In this document: positions 20,346-30,893 of the stretch, one piece after another
Numbering within the stretch: position 1 is the first letter of the stretch
Layout of the letters: the number at the start of each line of letters is the position of its first letter
Assembly (NCBI GenBank): GCA_900472675.1
Contig: UCJA01000013.1
Span: 48,305 to 112,304 of the forward strand
DNA: 64,000 nt
Source: Hyphomicrobiales bacterium
GTDB lineage: Bacteria > Pseudomonadota > Alphaproteobacteria > Rhizobiales > Rhizobiaceae
Direction of reading: 5' to 3'
Program-made: the position numbers and the translations under genes
The notes under the pieces: generated by a model
Seen by the model: only the letters and a program-made list of their open reading frames with translations
Database searches by the model: none
Told to the model about the DNA's origin: nothing

Positions 20346-21386
20346 TCAGGCGCGGCGACGTGCATGCCCTGCAGTGGTCGCCATGAGAGCCTGGAGTGCA
20401 ATGCTCGGTTCAAGAACCTGGCGCTGTCGCGTCGCGAGAACTGCCGCCTGAAGCCGTTCCATGTCGCCCGAAATCGCCGCGGCGTTCCAGTCCCGCAGCG
20501 CCTTCTCGATCAGCGGCTTACGCTTGAAGTGGATGTGACGTCCAAGCGTCATCATCACCTGGTTCGCCTGGAGGCCCTTGTCGGCCATTTCCGATTTCAT
20601 CAGATCGAGTAGCTGCAGCTGCTTAAGGCAGGATTGCAGGATCAGGAAGACCGGGGTCTTCGATGCTACAACCTTGTTGATCGCGCGGTGAAGCCCCGGC
20701 ATGTCTCCGGTCAAGACCGCATCTACAGCCTCATCGGCGGAGACACTGCTGGCATCGCCAATAATGTCGTCCACGTGGCGCTCGTCGATCACATCGGTAC
20801 CGCGGCAATACAAGGCAAGCTTGCGGATCTCATTGCGTGACGCGATGCGGTCGCCGCCCAGCAATTCTATCAGCCTGACCCGTGCAGCCGGTGAAATTCT
20901 GAGTTTCTCGACTTCCAGTTCGCTGTCGATCAGCGCCTGGAGCGCGCGGGCATCATCCGGATAACACGGAACAACGGCAACGTTTTTAGCCGGCTCAACG
21001 ATCTTGCGGAGCCCGCTTCCCTTCTTGAGGTCGCCGGCTTCGATGATCAGCATGTTGGCAGGTGCTGCATCCTTTGCAAGAATGGCCATAGCGTCCAGCA
21101 AGGGTTTTTCGTTCGCGGCGCCCTTCAGCCACACCAGTTTACTGCCGCCAAAGAGGCCAAGGGAATTCACCTCGTCCAGAAGCCGGCCAGGGTCTGAGGA
21201 CAGATCGCCGATGTCGAGCTTTAGCAGGGAGAAGGGGTCGTCGGGTGTCGCGCCCGAGGTCTTCGCGATTGCCGCGGCCCGTTCGGACACAAGACCGCGG
21301 TCCGGCCCATAGACAAGGAAGATCTTGTAGAGTTCGACCCCTCTTTTCAGGAAGCGGTCGAACTCGTGGGACTTTACTTCTGCCAT
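20346..21386 (-). CDS. holA: DNA polymerase III delta subunit
   Basis: HolA is the clamp-loader subunit that opens the beta sliding clamp. The 346-residue protein has the family N-terminus (FLVYGPDRGLVSERAAAIA), a degenerate AAA+ fold without a full Walker A, and the helical C-terminal collar domain. It overlaps lptE by 13 bases, and the leuS-lptE-holA order is shared with many Gram-negative bacteria. It converges on parB. Confidence 0.93.
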   Translation of the reverse strand: MAEVKSHEFDRFLKRGVELYKIFLVYGPDRGLVSERAAAIAKTSGATPDDPFSLLKLDIGDLSSDPGRLLDEVNSLGLFGGSKLVWLKGAANEKPLLDAMAILAKDAAPANMLIIEAGDLKKGSGLRKIVEPAKNVAVVPCYPDDARALQALIDSELEVEKLRISPAARVRLIELLGGDRIASRNEIRKLALYCRGTDVIDERHVDDIIGDASSVSADEAVDAVLTGDMPGLHRAINKVVASKTPVFLILQSCLKQLQLLDLMKSEMADKGLQANQVMMTLGRHIHFKRKPLIEKALRDWNAAAISGDMERLQAAVLATRQRQVLEPSIALQALMATTAGHARRRA

Positions 21387-21940
21387 ACGGCTTGTGGCTG
21401 AGGCTCGCGGGACAGAGCAATGGCGATTTCGCTACGGATAAACTCGGCCGCTTCACGGGCTGCGCGGTTCTCCGCATCGCGGATGGCCCGCATCTTCGCA
21501 AAATGCTGCCCGGATACATCGATCTGCGATACGACTTCTCGTGTCGCCGCTTTCAGGACCCGGCCATCAATGATCCGCGTCAGAGAGTAAGTAACGGACA
21601 CTTCCACCCGGCCTGCGACCGGAACATTGCGCACGGAGACGGTGTCGGAATCGTCATTGGTCAGGTCGAGGATGCTCGAGGCAGAGCTCTTGGCCGTCAA
21701 CTTGACCTCATACTGGGGGCTTACCGGCTCCCCTGCCCCGCCAGCGGCGAGGAAGACCAGGTTGTTGCGGACATCCTGCGCGATCCGGTTTTCAGGGTCG
21801 GCAAAGCCAACGTTTGCCAGCCGCTGACCGACGCCATTGCTTTCCGAGTACAGGGGGCGAACCTGGCAACCGGCCAGTAGGATGACTGCCGCGGCGGCAA
21901 AGGCAACCGCGGTTCGGTGAGCGAGACGGTCAAGCGACAA
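21374..21940 (-). CDS. lptE: LPS-assembly lipoprotein LptE
   Basis: LptE plugs the outer-membrane LptD barrel that places LPS at the cell surface. The 188-residue product has a signal sequence with a lipobox LLAGC (lipidated Cys at residue 25) followed by the typical VRPLYS start of the mature protein. The start must be the TTG at 21940: a stop lies two codons upstream and AGAGGA is nine bases before it. It overlaps leuS by 11 bases. Confidence 0.88.
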   Translation of the reverse strand: MSLDRLAHRTAVAFAAAAVILLAGCQVRPLYSESNGVGQRLANVGFADPENRIAQDVRNNLVFLAAGGAGEPVSPQYEVKLTAKSSASSILDLTNDDSDTVSVRNVPVAGRVEVSVTYSLTRIIDGRVLKAATREVVSQIDVSGQHFAKMRAIRDAENRAAREAAEFIRSEIAIALSREPQPQAVWQK

Positions 21941-24560
21941 TGTTCACGATCCTCTGTGGGACGACAATGATCTTCTTCGGTGCGCGGCCGTCCAGAGCCG
22001 CTTTCACTGCATCCATTGCAAGGACCGCGGCTTCAACTTCAGTTTGATCCGCGTTGCGCCGAATTGTCAATTCGCCACGCTTCTTGCCGTTGATCTGGAC
22101 GGGCATCGTGACCTCGTTCTCGACCACCAGCGCCTCGTCGTAGCGCGGCCAGCCGGCCTCGGCAAGAAGACCCTGATTGCCCAGAACCTTCCAGCATTCC
22201 TCGGACAGATGCGGGGTCATAGGAGCGACGATCTGGACCAGGATCTCTGCTGCGTTGCGGATAGCAGCCCGGTAGGTTTCGTCGCCCTTGCCGGCAGCCA
22301 CGTCCACCATGGGGCTCGCAAGCGCGTTGACGAGCTCATAGATGCGCGCCACGGCTTTGTTGAAGGACAGCTTGTCGTAGTCGCCCTGCACGGCTTGCAG
22401 CGTCCTGTGGGCCAGCTGCGATATCGGCAGAGCGTCACCCGTGCTGGCGGGGGCCGGCGCAATGGAAGACAGATTGTCTGCGGCTTCAGAGACCAGGCGC
22501 CACAGGCGCTGAGTGAAGCGATGCGCGCCTTCGACGCCTGCTTCGGACCAGATCACGTCGCGATCCGGCGGGCTATCCGACAGAACGAAGAACCGTGCGG
22601 TATCGGCACCGTAGGAGGCGATGATATCGTCCGGATCCACCACGTTCTTCTTGGACTTCGACATCTTTTCAATGGAGCCGATCGTCACTTCCTCGCCGCT
22701 GCGGAGCAAGGTAGCCCGCCGCTTGCCGTCCGCGTCCTCGATGCGGATATCGGCAGGCGCGACCCACTCCCCATTCTGGCCCGATCCCAGCCGGTAGGTC
22801 TCGTGGACCACCATGCCCTGCGTGAACAGGCCCTTGAAGGGTTCTTTCACGCCTACGTGGCCGGTCGCCTGCATGGCGCGGGTGAAGAAGCGCGAGTAAA
22901 GCAGGTGTAGGATCGCATGCTCGATGCCGCCGATATATTGGTCGACCGGCAGCCAGTGATTGGCGACGGCAGGATCTGTGGGCGCGTCGTTATGCGGCGC
23001 AGTAAAGCGGGTGAAGTACCAGCTGGAATCCACGAAGGTGTCCATCGTGTCCGTCTCGCGCCGGGCATCCTTGCCGCAGTGCGGGCAGGCCACGTGGCGC
23101 CAGGTCGGATGCCGGTCCAGCGGATTGCCAGGCAGGTCGAAGGTCACATCATCCGGCAAGCGGACAGGCAGGTCCTGCTTCGGCACAGCGACGACGCCAC
23201 AGTCATCGCAATGGATGACCGGGATCGGGCAGCCCCAATAGCGTTGACGCGAGATACCCCAATCGCGCAGACGGAAGTTTACCTTGCGCTCAGCCTGCGG
23301 CGTGCCGCCCAGCATCTGGGCCGACAGCTTTTCAACGACGGCCTGGAAGGCCTCATCAGTGGTCTTTCCGTCCAGGAAGCGTGAGTTGATCATCACGCCG
23401 TCATCCACATAGGCAGTGTCGCCTACCGAGAAGGTGTCGGCATCGCCATCCCTCGGCATCACTACCGGCACCACCGGCAGGTCATACTTGCGGGCAAAAT
23501 CCAGGTCGCGCTGGTCGCCGGAAGGGCAGCCGAAAATGGCACCCGTGCCGTATTCCATCAGCACGAAGTTCGCAACGTAGACAGGCAGTTCCCAGGCGGG
23601 ATCCAGCGGATGCCTGACCTTGATGCCCGTGTCGATGCCCTTCTTTTCCGCTGTTTCCAGCGCTGCCAGCGAGGTGCCCTGGCGGCGGCATTCTTCCGCG
23701 AAGGTCTCGATTTCGGGATTGTTTGCGGCCGCGGCCTTGGCCAGCGGATGATCGGCAGCGATGGCCAGGAAGGAGGCGCCGAACAGGGTATCCGGACGTG
23801 TGGTGTAGACCGCAACCTCGGTCTCGCCGGCCAGCGCCGTGGAACCGACGATCTCCCAGCGGATGGACAGACCCTCGGACCGGCCAATCCAGTTCTTCTG
23901 CATCAGCCGCACTTTTTCAGGCCACTGGTCCAGCGTATCCAGCGAGTCCAGCAGGTCCTGGCTGAATTCGGTGATCTTGAAGAACCACTGCACCAGTTCG
24001 CGCTGCTCGACCAGAGCCCCGGAACGCCAGCCGCGGCCGTCGATCACCTGCTCGTTGGCCAGAACAGTCTGGTCGACCGGATCCCAGTTGACCTTGGACT
24101 GCTTGCGATAGACCAGGCCCTTTTCCATCATGTCGAGGAAGAGGTGCTGCTGCTGCTGGTAGTATTCCACATCGCAGGTGGCGAATTCGCGCGACCAATC
24201 CAGCGACAGGCCCATGGCCTTCAACTGCTTCTTCATCGACTCGATGTTCTGGTAGGTCCAGGTCTTGGGATGGGTCTTGTTGTCACGCGCTGCGTTTTCG
24301 GCAGGCATGCCGAAGGCATCCCAGCCCATGGGGTGCAGGACATTGAAGCCGCGGGCACGCTTGTAGCGGGCGACAACATCGCCCATGGCATAGTTGCGCA
24401 CATGGCCCATGTGGATGCGCCCCGACGGATAGGGGAACATCTCCAGCACGTAATACTTCTCGCGCGGATCGGCGTTGTCGGTTTCAAAAACCTTCGCCTC
24501 GGCCCACTGCTGCTGCCAGCGGGGCTCGGCGTCGCGCGGGTTGTAACGTTCAGTCGCCAT
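21930..24560 (-). CDS. leuS: Leucyl-tRNA synthetase
   Basis: LeuRS charges tRNA-Leu. The 876-residue class I enzyme has the HIGH-type motif HMGH at 50-53 in [16 protein letters not shown], the CP1 editing domain, a zinc-like CPHCGK element, KMSKS at 632-636, and a C-terminal ending in PQRIVNIVA. The length is normal. It heads the leuS-lptE-holA run, and 177 bases separate its start from the divergent yggS. Confidence 0.97.
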   Translation of the reverse strand: MATERYNPRDAEPRWQQQWAEAKVFETDNADPREKYYVLEMFPYPSGRIHMGHVRNYAMGDVVARYKRARGFNVLHPMGWDAFGMPAENAARDNKTHPKTWTYQNIESMKKQLKAMGLSLDWSREFATCDVEYYQQQQHLFLDMMEKGLVYRKQSKVNWDPVDQTVLANEQVIDGRGWRSGALVEQRELVQWFFKITEFSQDLLDSLDTLDQWPEKVRLMQKNWIGRSEGLSIRWEIVGSTALAGETEVAVYTTRPDTLFGASFLAIAADHPLAKAAAANNPEIETFAEECRRQGTSLAALETAEKKGIDTGIKVRHPLDPAWELPVYVANFVLMEYGTGAIFGCPSGDQRDLDFARKYDLPVVPVVMPRDGDADTFSVGDTAYVDDGVMINSRFLDGKTTDEAFQAVVEKLSAQMLGGTPQAERKVNFRLRDWGISRQRYWGCPIPVIHCDDCGVVAVPKQDLPVRLPDDVTFDLPGNPLDRHPTWRHVACPHCGKDARRETDTMDTFVDSSWYFTRFTAPHNDAPTDPAVANHWLPVDQYIGGIEHAILHLLYSRFFTRAMQATGHVGVKEPFKGLFTQGMVVHETYRLGSGQNGEWVAPADIRIEDADGKRRATLLRSGEEVTIGSIEKMSKSKKNVVDPDDIIASYGADTARFFVLSDSPPDRDVIWSEAGVEGAHRFTQRLWRLVSEAADNLSSIAPAPASTGDALPISQLAHRTLQAVQGDYDKLSFNKAVARIYELVNALASPMVDVAAGKGDETYRAAIRNAAEILVQIVAPMTPHLSEECWKVLGNQGLLAEAGWPRYDEALVVENEVTMPVQINGKKRGELTIRRNADQTEVEAAVLAMDAVKAALDGRAPKKIIVVPQRIVNIVA

Positions 24561-24737
24561 GGGATAATTTTCCGAGAAAACAGTTCAAACAGTCGGGGCA
24601 GACCTTCACCATGAAAGGCCGTAAGCGTCAAGTTTCGGGCGCTTGGGAAGAGCCAAAGTTTCAGGTGATTGCCCTTGGCAGACCCCTATATGGGCTTTAA
24701 TCCCATGAGGAACAAGAATGCAGAAGGGTGGCAGAGA

Positions 24738-25397
24738 ATGACAGTGGAACATCGTCTGGAAGATGTCAGGACAAGGATCGCACAGGCGGAGGCGCGCTCG
24801 CAGCGGGAAGCCGGCACTGCCACGTTGGTTGCCGTGTCGAAGACCTTCGACGCCGAGCACATCCGTCCTGTAATTTCTGCAGGCCAGCGTGTCTTCGGTG
24901 AGAACCGTGTCCAGGAGAGCCAGGGTAAGTGGCCGGAGTTGAAGGCAGAGACGCAGGGTGTCGAACTTCATCTGATCGGGCCGCTGCAATCCAACAAGGC
25001 CGCGGATGCCGTGGCACTGTTCGACGTGATCGAGACGGTTGACCGGGAGAAGATCGCGCGGGCGCTGGCAACCGAGATCCGGCAACAGGGGCGTAACGTC
25101 CGGCTTTACGTCCAGGTCAATACCGGTCTCGAGCCGCAGAAAGCCGGCATCGCGCCGGATGAAACAGCACGCTTCGTTGCCTTGTGCCGAGAGGAGCTTG
25201 GCCTGGAGATCGAGGGACTGATGTGCATTCCGCCGGCCGATGAAAATCCCGGACCGCACTTCGCGCTGCTGGCAAAACTTGCGAAAGAATGTGGGGTGGA
25301 GAAGTTGTCCATGGGCATGTCGGGCGATTTCGAGACGGCAATCGAATTCGGGGCGACCAGCGTGCGGGTGGGCTCGGCCATCTTCGGCACCCGCTGA
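24738..25397 (+). CDS. YggS-family pyridoxal-phosphate homeostasis protein
   Basis: This 219-residue single-domain PLP protein resembles alanine racemase domain I. PLP would be bound by Lys35 in VAVSKTF; other family motifs are FGENRVQE, LHLIGPLQSNK and GMSGDFETAIEFG. The family (YggS/PLPBP) buffers free PLP and influences amino acid pools; no enzymatic reaction is established. I chose the ATG at 24738 because the upstream in-frame ATGs add residues not seen in the family. Confidence 0.93.
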   Translation: MTVEHRLEDVRTRIAQAEARSQREAGTATLVAVSKTFDAEHIRPVISAGQRVFGENRVQESQGKWPELKAETQGVELHLIGPLQSNKAADAVALFDVIETVDREKIARALATEIRQQGRNVRLYVQVNTGLEPQKAGIAPDETARFVALCREELGLEIEGLMCIPPADENPGPHFALLAKLAKECGVEKLSMGMSGDFETAIEFGATSVRVGSAIFGTR

Positions 25398-25494
25398 TAT
25401 AAGGAGCCTCCTAGTCCTTCGTCGGGCTTTGCGCCTCCCGTCCTGCCCCCTAGACTGATCCTCGAAGGGCAGCGCAATGTCACGGGAGGGTCAG

Positions 25495-27411
25495 ATGCAA
25501 AGCCGCTATTTTGAGGAATACGAGGCGTGGCAGAGGAACCCGCAGGGCTTCTGGCAGGAGGCTGCCAAGGCTATCGACTGGTTCAGGCAGCCAGACACGG
25601 TGTTTGATCCAGACCAGGGCGTCTACGGACGCTGGTTCGTCGGCGGCGAAACCAACACCTGCTACAACTGCCTTGACCGACATGTGGAGCGTGGCCGCGG
25701 CGAACAGCTAGCGTTCATCCACGACAGCGCGATGACCGGCGAGGTCCAGCGTTTTACCTATCGCGAAGCGCAGGAGGAGGTCACTGCGATTGCCGCGGTG
25801 CTGCGCGGGCTCGGCATCGAAAAAGGCGACCGGGTCGTCATCTACATGCCCATGGTGCCGGAGGCCGTGTTCTCGATGTTGGCCTGTGCGCGGCTTGGGG
25901 CCGTGCATTCCGTCGTCTTTGGCGGCTTTGCAGCCCAGGAACTTGCGGCGCGGCTCAATGATTCGGAGGCGAAACTCATCATTGGCGCCAGTTGCGGGCT
26001 GGAGCCAGGCCGGATCGTTGCCTACAAGCCGCTGATCGACCAGGCCATCGGGCTTGCCCGCGTCAAACCGAAGCACTGCCTTATTCTCCAGCGTCCCCAG
26101 TTGGCGGCCGAGCAGCGGCCGGAGCAGGGAGACCTGGACTTTGCCGAACAGGTGGAGAAGGCGCGCGGGACGCCGGTCGAATGCGTTCCGGTGAAGGCGA
26201 CGGACCCGCTCTACATCCTCTACACTTCCGGAACCACAGGGCAGCCGAAGGGCGTGATGCGCGACAATGGCGGGCATATGGTGGCGCTCCATTGGAGCAT
26301 GTCCAACATCTTCGGAATGGCGCCAGGCGAGGTGTTCTGGACCGCGTCAGACATCGGCTGGGTGGTCGGTCACTCCTATATCGTCTACGCGCCGCTGCTG
26401 GCTGGCAATACCAGCGTCATCTTCGAGGGCAAGCCGGTCGGAACGCCGGATGCCGGCACATTCTGGCGCGTGGCGGCGACCCATGGGGTGAAGGTGCTGT
26501 TCACGGCGCCAACGGCATTTCGTGCCATCCGCCGCGACGACCCCGACGGCGACCTTATCCCCCTTCACGACCTCTCGGGGCTACGGGCGCTGTTTCTTGC
26601 AGGCGAACGGGCCGATTCCGAAACCATCAAATGGGCCGAACACAAACTCAAGGTGCCTGTCATCGACCACTGGTGGCAGACGGAAACGGGATGGCCGATC
26701 GCCGCCAACACGCTGGGGCTCGGTCTGATGCCGGTCAAATACGGCTCCCCGACCAAGCCCATGCCCGGATATGGGATCGAGGTCGTCGACGATGCGGGGC
26801 ATGCGGTTGCGGCTGGAACGCTGGGCAATCTTGTGATCCGCCTGCCCCTGCCCCCCGGCTGCCTGACGAGCTTCTGGAAAGCGGACGAGCGTTTTCGCGA
26901 AAACTGCCTTGCCGAGTTTCCGGGCTACTACAAGACAGCCGATGCCGGCGTGATTGACGAGGACGGCTATGTGTTCGTGATGACGCGCACCGACGACATC
27001 ATCAACTGCGCCGGCCATCGGCTTTCCACCGGAGCGATGGAGGAGGTCTGCGCACAGCATGCGGATGTTGCGGAATGCGCGGTCATCGGGGTGAAGGATG
27101 CCGTGAAGGGGCAGATCCCTTGCGGCTTCCTGGTGCTGAAGAACCACGTTTCACGGGAAACAGCGGATATCGCACGGGAGGTGACGGACCTGGTGCGACG
27201 CCAGATCGGTCCAGTGGCGGCATTCAAGTCCGTGATGGTCGTGCCGAAGCTTCCGAAGACTCGATCGGGCAAGATTTTGCGCGGGACGATGCAGAAGATC
27301 GCTGACGATCTACCGTGGACGATGCCGGCGACAATCGAAGATCCGTCAACGCTGGACGTGATTACCACGCTGTTGCGCACGAATGGCTATGCGAAGGCCG
27401 CTGTAGGCTGA
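25495..27411 (+). CDS. prpE: Propionyl-CoA/acetyl-CoA synthetase-like acyl-CoA ligase
   Basis: This 638-residue ANL-superfamily enzyme activates a short fatty acid with ATP and CoA. The adenylation loop TSGTTGQPKG lies at 244-253, HWWQTETGWP in the core, and the C-terminal acetylatable Lys593 in TRSGKILRG. Overall spacing resembles PrpE more than Acs, and the N-terminal YFEEYEAWQRNPQGFW fits that group; substrate remains inferred. Start at ATG 25495 follows GGGAGG; an ATG 18 bases upstream is less well placed. A degenerate parS-like palindrome is embedded at codons 552-556. Confidence 0.85.
   Translation: MQSRYFEEYEAWQRNPQGFWQEAAKAIDWFRQPDTVFDPDQGVYGRWFVGGETNTCYNCLDRHVERGRGEQLAFIHDSAMTGEVQRFTYREAQEEVTAIAAVLRGLGIEKGDRVVIYMPMVPEAVFSMLACARLGAVHSVVFGGFAAQELAARLNDSEAKLIIGASCGLEPGRIVAYKPLIDQAIGLARVKPKHCLILQRPQLAAEQRPEQGDLDFAEQVEKARGTPVECVPVKATDPLYILYTSGTTGQPKGVMRDNGGHMVALHWSMSNIFGMAPGEVFWTASDIGWVVGHSYIVYAPLLAGNTSVIFEGKPVGTPDAGTFWRVAATHGVKVLFTAPTAFRAIRRDDPDGDLIPLHDLSGLRALFLAGERADSETIKWAEHKLKVPVIDHWWQTETGWPIAANTLGLGLMPVKYGSPTKPMPGYGIEVVDDAGHAVAAGTLGNLVIRLPLPPGCLTSFWKADERFRENCLAEFPGYYKTADAGVIDEDGYVFVMTRTDDIINCAGHRLSTGAMEEVCAQHADVAECAVIGVKDAVKGQIPCGFLVLKNHVSRETADIAREVTDLVRRQIGPVAAFKSVMVVPKLPKTRSGKILRGTMQKIADDLPWTMPATIEDPSTLDVITTLLRTNGYAKAAVG
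27147..27162. other. Degenerate parS-like palindrome inside prpE
   Basis: CGTTTCACGGGAAACA matches parS at 14 of 16 positions, but one mismatch breaks the central CACGTG to CACGGG. It encodes Ser553-Arg554-Glu555-Thr556, the same residues as the site in aroE and rsmG. It would mark the right edge of the cluster if bound. Confidence 0.42.
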
Positions 27412-27433
27412 GGACCGCCAGGTCAGCCTGCCA

Positions 27434-27667
27434 TCATTTACCTGACGCCATGGCGGCGCGCAGGGTGTCGTTGATGCGTTCCTGCCAGCCCGGGCCATCC
27501 TCCTGGAACCAGGCGAGGACATCACTGTCGATCCGGATTGAAACCGTTTCGCGGGCATGGGGAGCCGCGGGTCGTTCGATTGCCGGCGCCGCCTTCTTGG
27601 GCGCCGGTTTGAAGAGGGCCTCGGCGGCATCCATGGGGCTGACCGGTCGGCGGGGCGTAGAGGCCAT
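27434..27667 (-). CDS. BrnA-like (DUF4415) antitoxin, no toxin partner seen
   Basis: This 77-residue protein has a Pro/Ala-rich first half and a C-terminal ribbon-helix-helix segment (ARETVSIRIDSDVLAWFQED through INDTLRAAM) typical of DUF4415/BrnA. BrnA antitoxins normally pair with an upstream BrnT ribonuclease-fold toxin and repress their own operon. No BrnT-like frame is visible: trcR lies upstream on the same strand (gap 36 bases) and prpE converges downstream. It may be a solitary regulator. Confidence 0.75.
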   Translation of the reverse strand: MASTPRRPVSPMDAAEALFKPAPKKAAPAIERPAAPHARETVSIRIDSDVLAWFQEDGPGWQERINDTLRAAMASGK

Positions 27668-27703
27668 GATCTTCTCTCCCTGGAGGTCGCTTAGGCGCGA
27701 CCG

Positions 27704-28411
27704 TTAGAAACGATCGTCTTCGTCGTCTGTGCGCGGGGTCGACTTCAGCGAAGACAGCTTTGCGAAGACAGCGTCCGCATCGATCTCTTTTTCTTCCTCG
27801 CGCTCGGTGCGGTAGTTGAAGCCGAGGTTTTCGGTTTCCGATGCCGGCTGGAGGGAGGCGCCAAGTTCGGCGGCGGTCGGCAGCGGGCGACCCTTCGAAG
27901 CCTTTTCCACTTCGAGATCGAGATCGATCTGGCTGCAGAGACCGAGCGTCACAGGATCCATCGGTGCCAGGTTAGCAGCGTTCCAGTGGGTGCGTTCGCG
28001 GATCTGCTCGATGGTCGACTTGGTGGTTCCGACGAGGCGCGAAATCTGCGCGTCCTTCAATTCCGGATGGTTGCGCACCAGCCAGAGAATGGCGTTCGGG
28101 CGATCCTGGCGCTTGGAGACAGGCGTATAGCGCGGGCCACGGCGCTTGGATTCCGGCACGCGAACCTTTGGTTCGGACAGCTTGAGCCTGTAGTTGACGT
28201 CACCTTCGCCGCGCTGGATCTCGTCGCGGGACAGCTGGCCGGTGGCAATCGGGTCGAGGCCCTTGATGCCTTGCGCGGCTTCGCCATCGGCAACGGCTTT
28301 TACTTCAAGCGGATGAAGCTTGCAGAACTGGGCGATCTGTTCGAAGGAGAGTGCGGTATTATCGACCAGCCACACGGCGGTCGCCTTCGGCATGAGCAGC
28401 TGTTGAGCCAT
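27704..28411 (-). CDS. trcR: DUF1013 regulator, TrcR family
   Basis: The 235-residue protein belongs to the alphaproteobacteria-specific DUF1013 family, annotated as cell-cycle transcriptional regulator TrcR after Caulobacter. The conserved N-terminus LLMPKATAVWLVDNTALSFEQIAQFC and a second HTH-like region (AILWLVRNHPELKDAQISRLVGTTKSTIEQIRERTHWN) suggest DNA binding. A variable acidic tail follows. Start ATG 28411 has AGAGGATC upstream. It diverges from acs across 219 bases, so the two promoters share that gap. Confidence 0.88.
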   Translation of the reverse strand: MAQQLLMPKATAVWLVDNTALSFEQIAQFCKLHPLEVKAVADGEAAQGIKGLDPIATGQLSRDEIQRGEGDVNYRLKLSEPKVRVPESKRRGPRYTPVSKRQDRPNAILWLVRNHPELKDAQISRLVGTTKSTIEQIRERTHWNAANLAPMDPVTLGLCSQIDLDLEVEKASKGRPLPTAAELGASLQPASETENLGFNYRTEREEEKEIDADAVFAKLSSLKSTPRTDDEDDRF

Positions 28412-28630
28412 AGATATAGATCCTCTGTCCGTCCGCGCCGGTGTCGCGGGCCGTGGGTATCAACCACAAATTTCCGGGAATTCACTGGTCCTATAATTGA
28501 AAAACGGCCCGATTGCAATTCTTCATGAGGGGTCACCGTTTGTCTAATTGCCGGTGCCGCCCCAACTGGTATGACTTCGGCAGAAGTCGTCCTGATCACT
28601 GCGTCGTTCGGGGCAAGCAGGGAGGAAAGC

Positions 28631-30583
28631 ATGTCCGAAAAACTCTATCCGGTTCAGAAAGCCACCAAAGCGAAGGCTCTCATCGACCGTGAAAAGTATG
28701 AAAAGTGGTATGAGGAAAGCGTCGAGGATCCGGACAAGTTCTGGGGTAAGCACGGGAAGCGGATCGACTGGTTCAAGCCCTACACCAAGGTGAAGAACAC
28801 TTCCTTCAAGGGGAGAGTGTCCATCAAGTGGTTCGAGGACGGGCTGACCAATGTCTCCTACAACTGCATCGACCGGCATCTGAAGACGCATGGGGAGCGT
28901 ACGGCGATCATCTGGGAGGGTGACAACCCCTATATCGACAAGAAGATTACCTACAACCAGCTCTACGATCAGGTCTGCAGGCTCGCCAATGTGTTGAAAA
29001 AACACGGCGTGAAGAAGGGCGACCGGGTCACCATCTACATGCCGATGATCCCCGAAGCGGCCTATGCCATGCTGGCCTGCGCACGGATCGGGGCGGTCCA
29101 TTCGGTGGTCTTCGGGGGCTTTTCGCCGGAGGCTCTGGCCGGCCGCATCGTTGACTGCCAGTCCACCTTCGTGATCACCTGCGACGAGGGCGTGCGCGGC
29201 GGCAAGCCGGTGCCGCTCAAGGAGAACACCGATACGGCCGTCCGTATCGCTGCCAAGCAGTATGTGACGATCGACAAGGTGCTCGTCGTTCGCCGGACCG
29301 GCGGCAAGACCAACTGGGCGCCGGGCCGCGACCTCTGGTACCACCAGGAGATTGCCAGCGTGAAGGGCCACTGCGAGCCTGTGAAGATGAAGGCGGAAGA
29401 CCCGCTGTTCATCCTCTACACGTCGGGCTCAACGGGAAAGCCGAAAGGCGTGCTGCACACGACCGGCGGGTACTTGGTCTATGCCGCCATGACCCACGAG
29501 TACACGTTCGACTACCATGACGGGGATATCTTCTGGTGCACGGCCGATGTGGGCTGGGTCACGGGCCATTCCTACCTGGTCTATGGGCCGCTGGCCAATT
29601 GCGCCACCACGCTGATGTTCGAGGGCGTGCCGAATTTCCCGGATCAGGGGCGGTTCTGGGAGATCGTCGACAAGCACAAGGTCAACATCTTCTACACGGC
29701 ACCGACCGCGATCCGCTCCCTGATGGGAGCCGGCGACGAGTTCGTGAAGCGATCCTCTCGCGACAGCCTGCGGCTGCTGGGAACAGTGGGAGAGCCGATC
29801 AATCCGGAAGTCTGGGAATGGTATTACGACGTGGTGGGAGACAAGCGCTGCCCTGTCATCGATACCTGGTGGCAGACCGAAACTGGGGGGCACATGATCA
29901 CCCCGCTGCCAGGTGCGACCGACCTGAAGCCGGGATCGGCAACAAAGCCCTTCTTTGGCGTCAAGCCGCAGCTCGTGGACAACGAGGGCAACGTCCTTGA
30001 GGGAGCCGCTGATGGCAATCTCTGCATCACCGACAGCTGGCCTGGGCAGATGCGCACCGTCTACGGCGACCACGAACGCTTCATCCAGACCTATTTCTCG
30101 ACCTACAAGGGGAAATATTTCACGGGTGACGGATGCCGCCGGGATGCCGACGGCTATTACTGGATCACTGGCCGCGTCGACGACGTGCTCAACGTGTCCG
30201 GGCATCGGCTCGGAACGGCGGAAGTGGAATCGGCACTGGTGTCGCACAAACTTGTCTCGGAAGCGGCGGTGGTCGGATATCCGCACACCATCAAGGGGCA
30301 AGGGATCTACTGCTATGTGACCCTGATGGCCGGCAACGACGGCACCGACGCGCTGCGGCAGGAACTGGTCAAGCATGTCCGCAACGAGATCGGTCCGATC
30401 GCCACGCCGGACAAGATCCAGTTTGCGCCCGGGCTTCCGAAGACGCGGTCCGGCAAGATAATGCGCCGCATCCTGCGGAAGATCGCGGAGGATGATTTCG
30501 GCGCACTCGGCGATACATCGACGCTGGCCGATCCGGCCGTGGTCGATGATCTCATCACCAACCGCCAGAACAAGACGGAGTAG
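28631..30583 (+). CDS. acs: Acetyl-CoA synthetase
   Basis: Acs makes acetyl-CoA from acetate, ATP and CoA through acetyl-AMP. The 650-residue protein has the signature loop [10 protein letters not shown] (264-273), WWQTETGG, and the C-terminal TRSGKIMRR with Lys609, the residue acetylated by Pat-type enzymes elsewhere. Start ATG 28631 has GGAGGAAAGC immediately upstream; the frame is open further back but that is the promoter gap. It is a paralogue of the ligase at 25.5-27.4 kb. Confidence 0.97.
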   Translation: MSEKLYPVQKATKAKALIDREKYEKWYEESVEDPDKFWGKHGKRIDWFKPYTKVKNTSFKGRVSIKWFEDGLTNVSYNCIDRHLKTHGERTAIIWEGDNPYIDKKITYNQLYDQVCRLANVLKKHGVKKGDRVTIYMPMIPEAAYAMLACARIGAVHSVVFGGFSPEALAGRIVDCQSTFVITCDEGVRGGKPVPLKENTDTAVRIAAKQYVTIDKVLVVRRTGGKTNWAPGRDLWYHQEIASVKGHCEPVKMKAEDPLFILYTSGSTGKPKGVLHTTGGYLVYAAMTHEYTFDYHDGDIFWCTADVGWVTGHSYLVYGPLANCATTLMFEGVPNFPDQGRFWEIVDKHKVNIFYTAPTAIRSLMGAGDEFVKRSSRDSLRLLGTVGEPINPEVWEWYYDVVGDKRCPVIDTWWQTETGGHMITPLPGATDLKPGSATKPFFGVKPQLVDNEGNVLEGAADGNLCITDSWPGQMRTVYGDHERFIQTYFSTYKGKYFTGDGCRRDADGYYWITGRVDDVLNVSGHRLGTAEVESALVSHKLVSEAAVVGYPHTIKGQGIYCYVTLMAGNDGTDALRQELVKHVRNEIGPIATPDKIQFAPGLPKTRSGKIMRRILRKIAEDDFGALGDTSTLADPAVVDDLITNRQNKTE

Positions 30584-30604
30584 TGCTTCGATCCCGATGG
30601 AGTG

Positions 30605-30829
30605 TCAGCTTTGCCGGCACCCTATCCGGGATTGGATATCCTCGACGTCGCTGCGCGAGTGGCAAACGTTTTCACACGGAATTCCGTCCTTGTCGGCATC
30701 TGCCCGTCGATAGCCTGCGCACCAGATGGCGACGGCTTCTTCGCAGCTTGAAACCTCCTTGCAGGTCTTTGCCTGGGCGGTCCCAGACAAGAAAGCCGTG
30801 AAGAGCAACAGTGAAAGACCAATCCGCAT
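30605..30829 (-). CDS. Small secreted Excalibur-domain protein
   Basis: The 74-residue product has a signal peptide (MRIGLSLLLFTAFLSGTAQA) and then an Excalibur calcium-binding motif: CKEVSSCEEAVAIWCAGYRR followed by DADKDGIPCENVC. The DxDxDGxxCE loop is the EF-hand-like element and the cysteines probably form disulfides. ATG 30829 has GAGGT upstream; longer frames lack a signal peptide. It lies 64 bases after the TNase gene, and in many bacteria these two domains form one protein. Confidence 0.82.
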   Translation of the reverse strand: MRIGLSLLLFTAFLSGTAQAKTCKEVSSCEEAVAIWCAGYRRADADKDGIPCENVCHSRSDVEDIQSRIGCRQS

Positions 30830-30893
30830 CGCATTTACCTCGCTGACAAGGCTGGATCTGCAGCCTTTCCGAGGCACATGTCCCGAACTCAGA

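Noticed and set aside
23610..24614. 334-codon open frame opposite leuS
   Set aside because: Antisense shadow of leuS.
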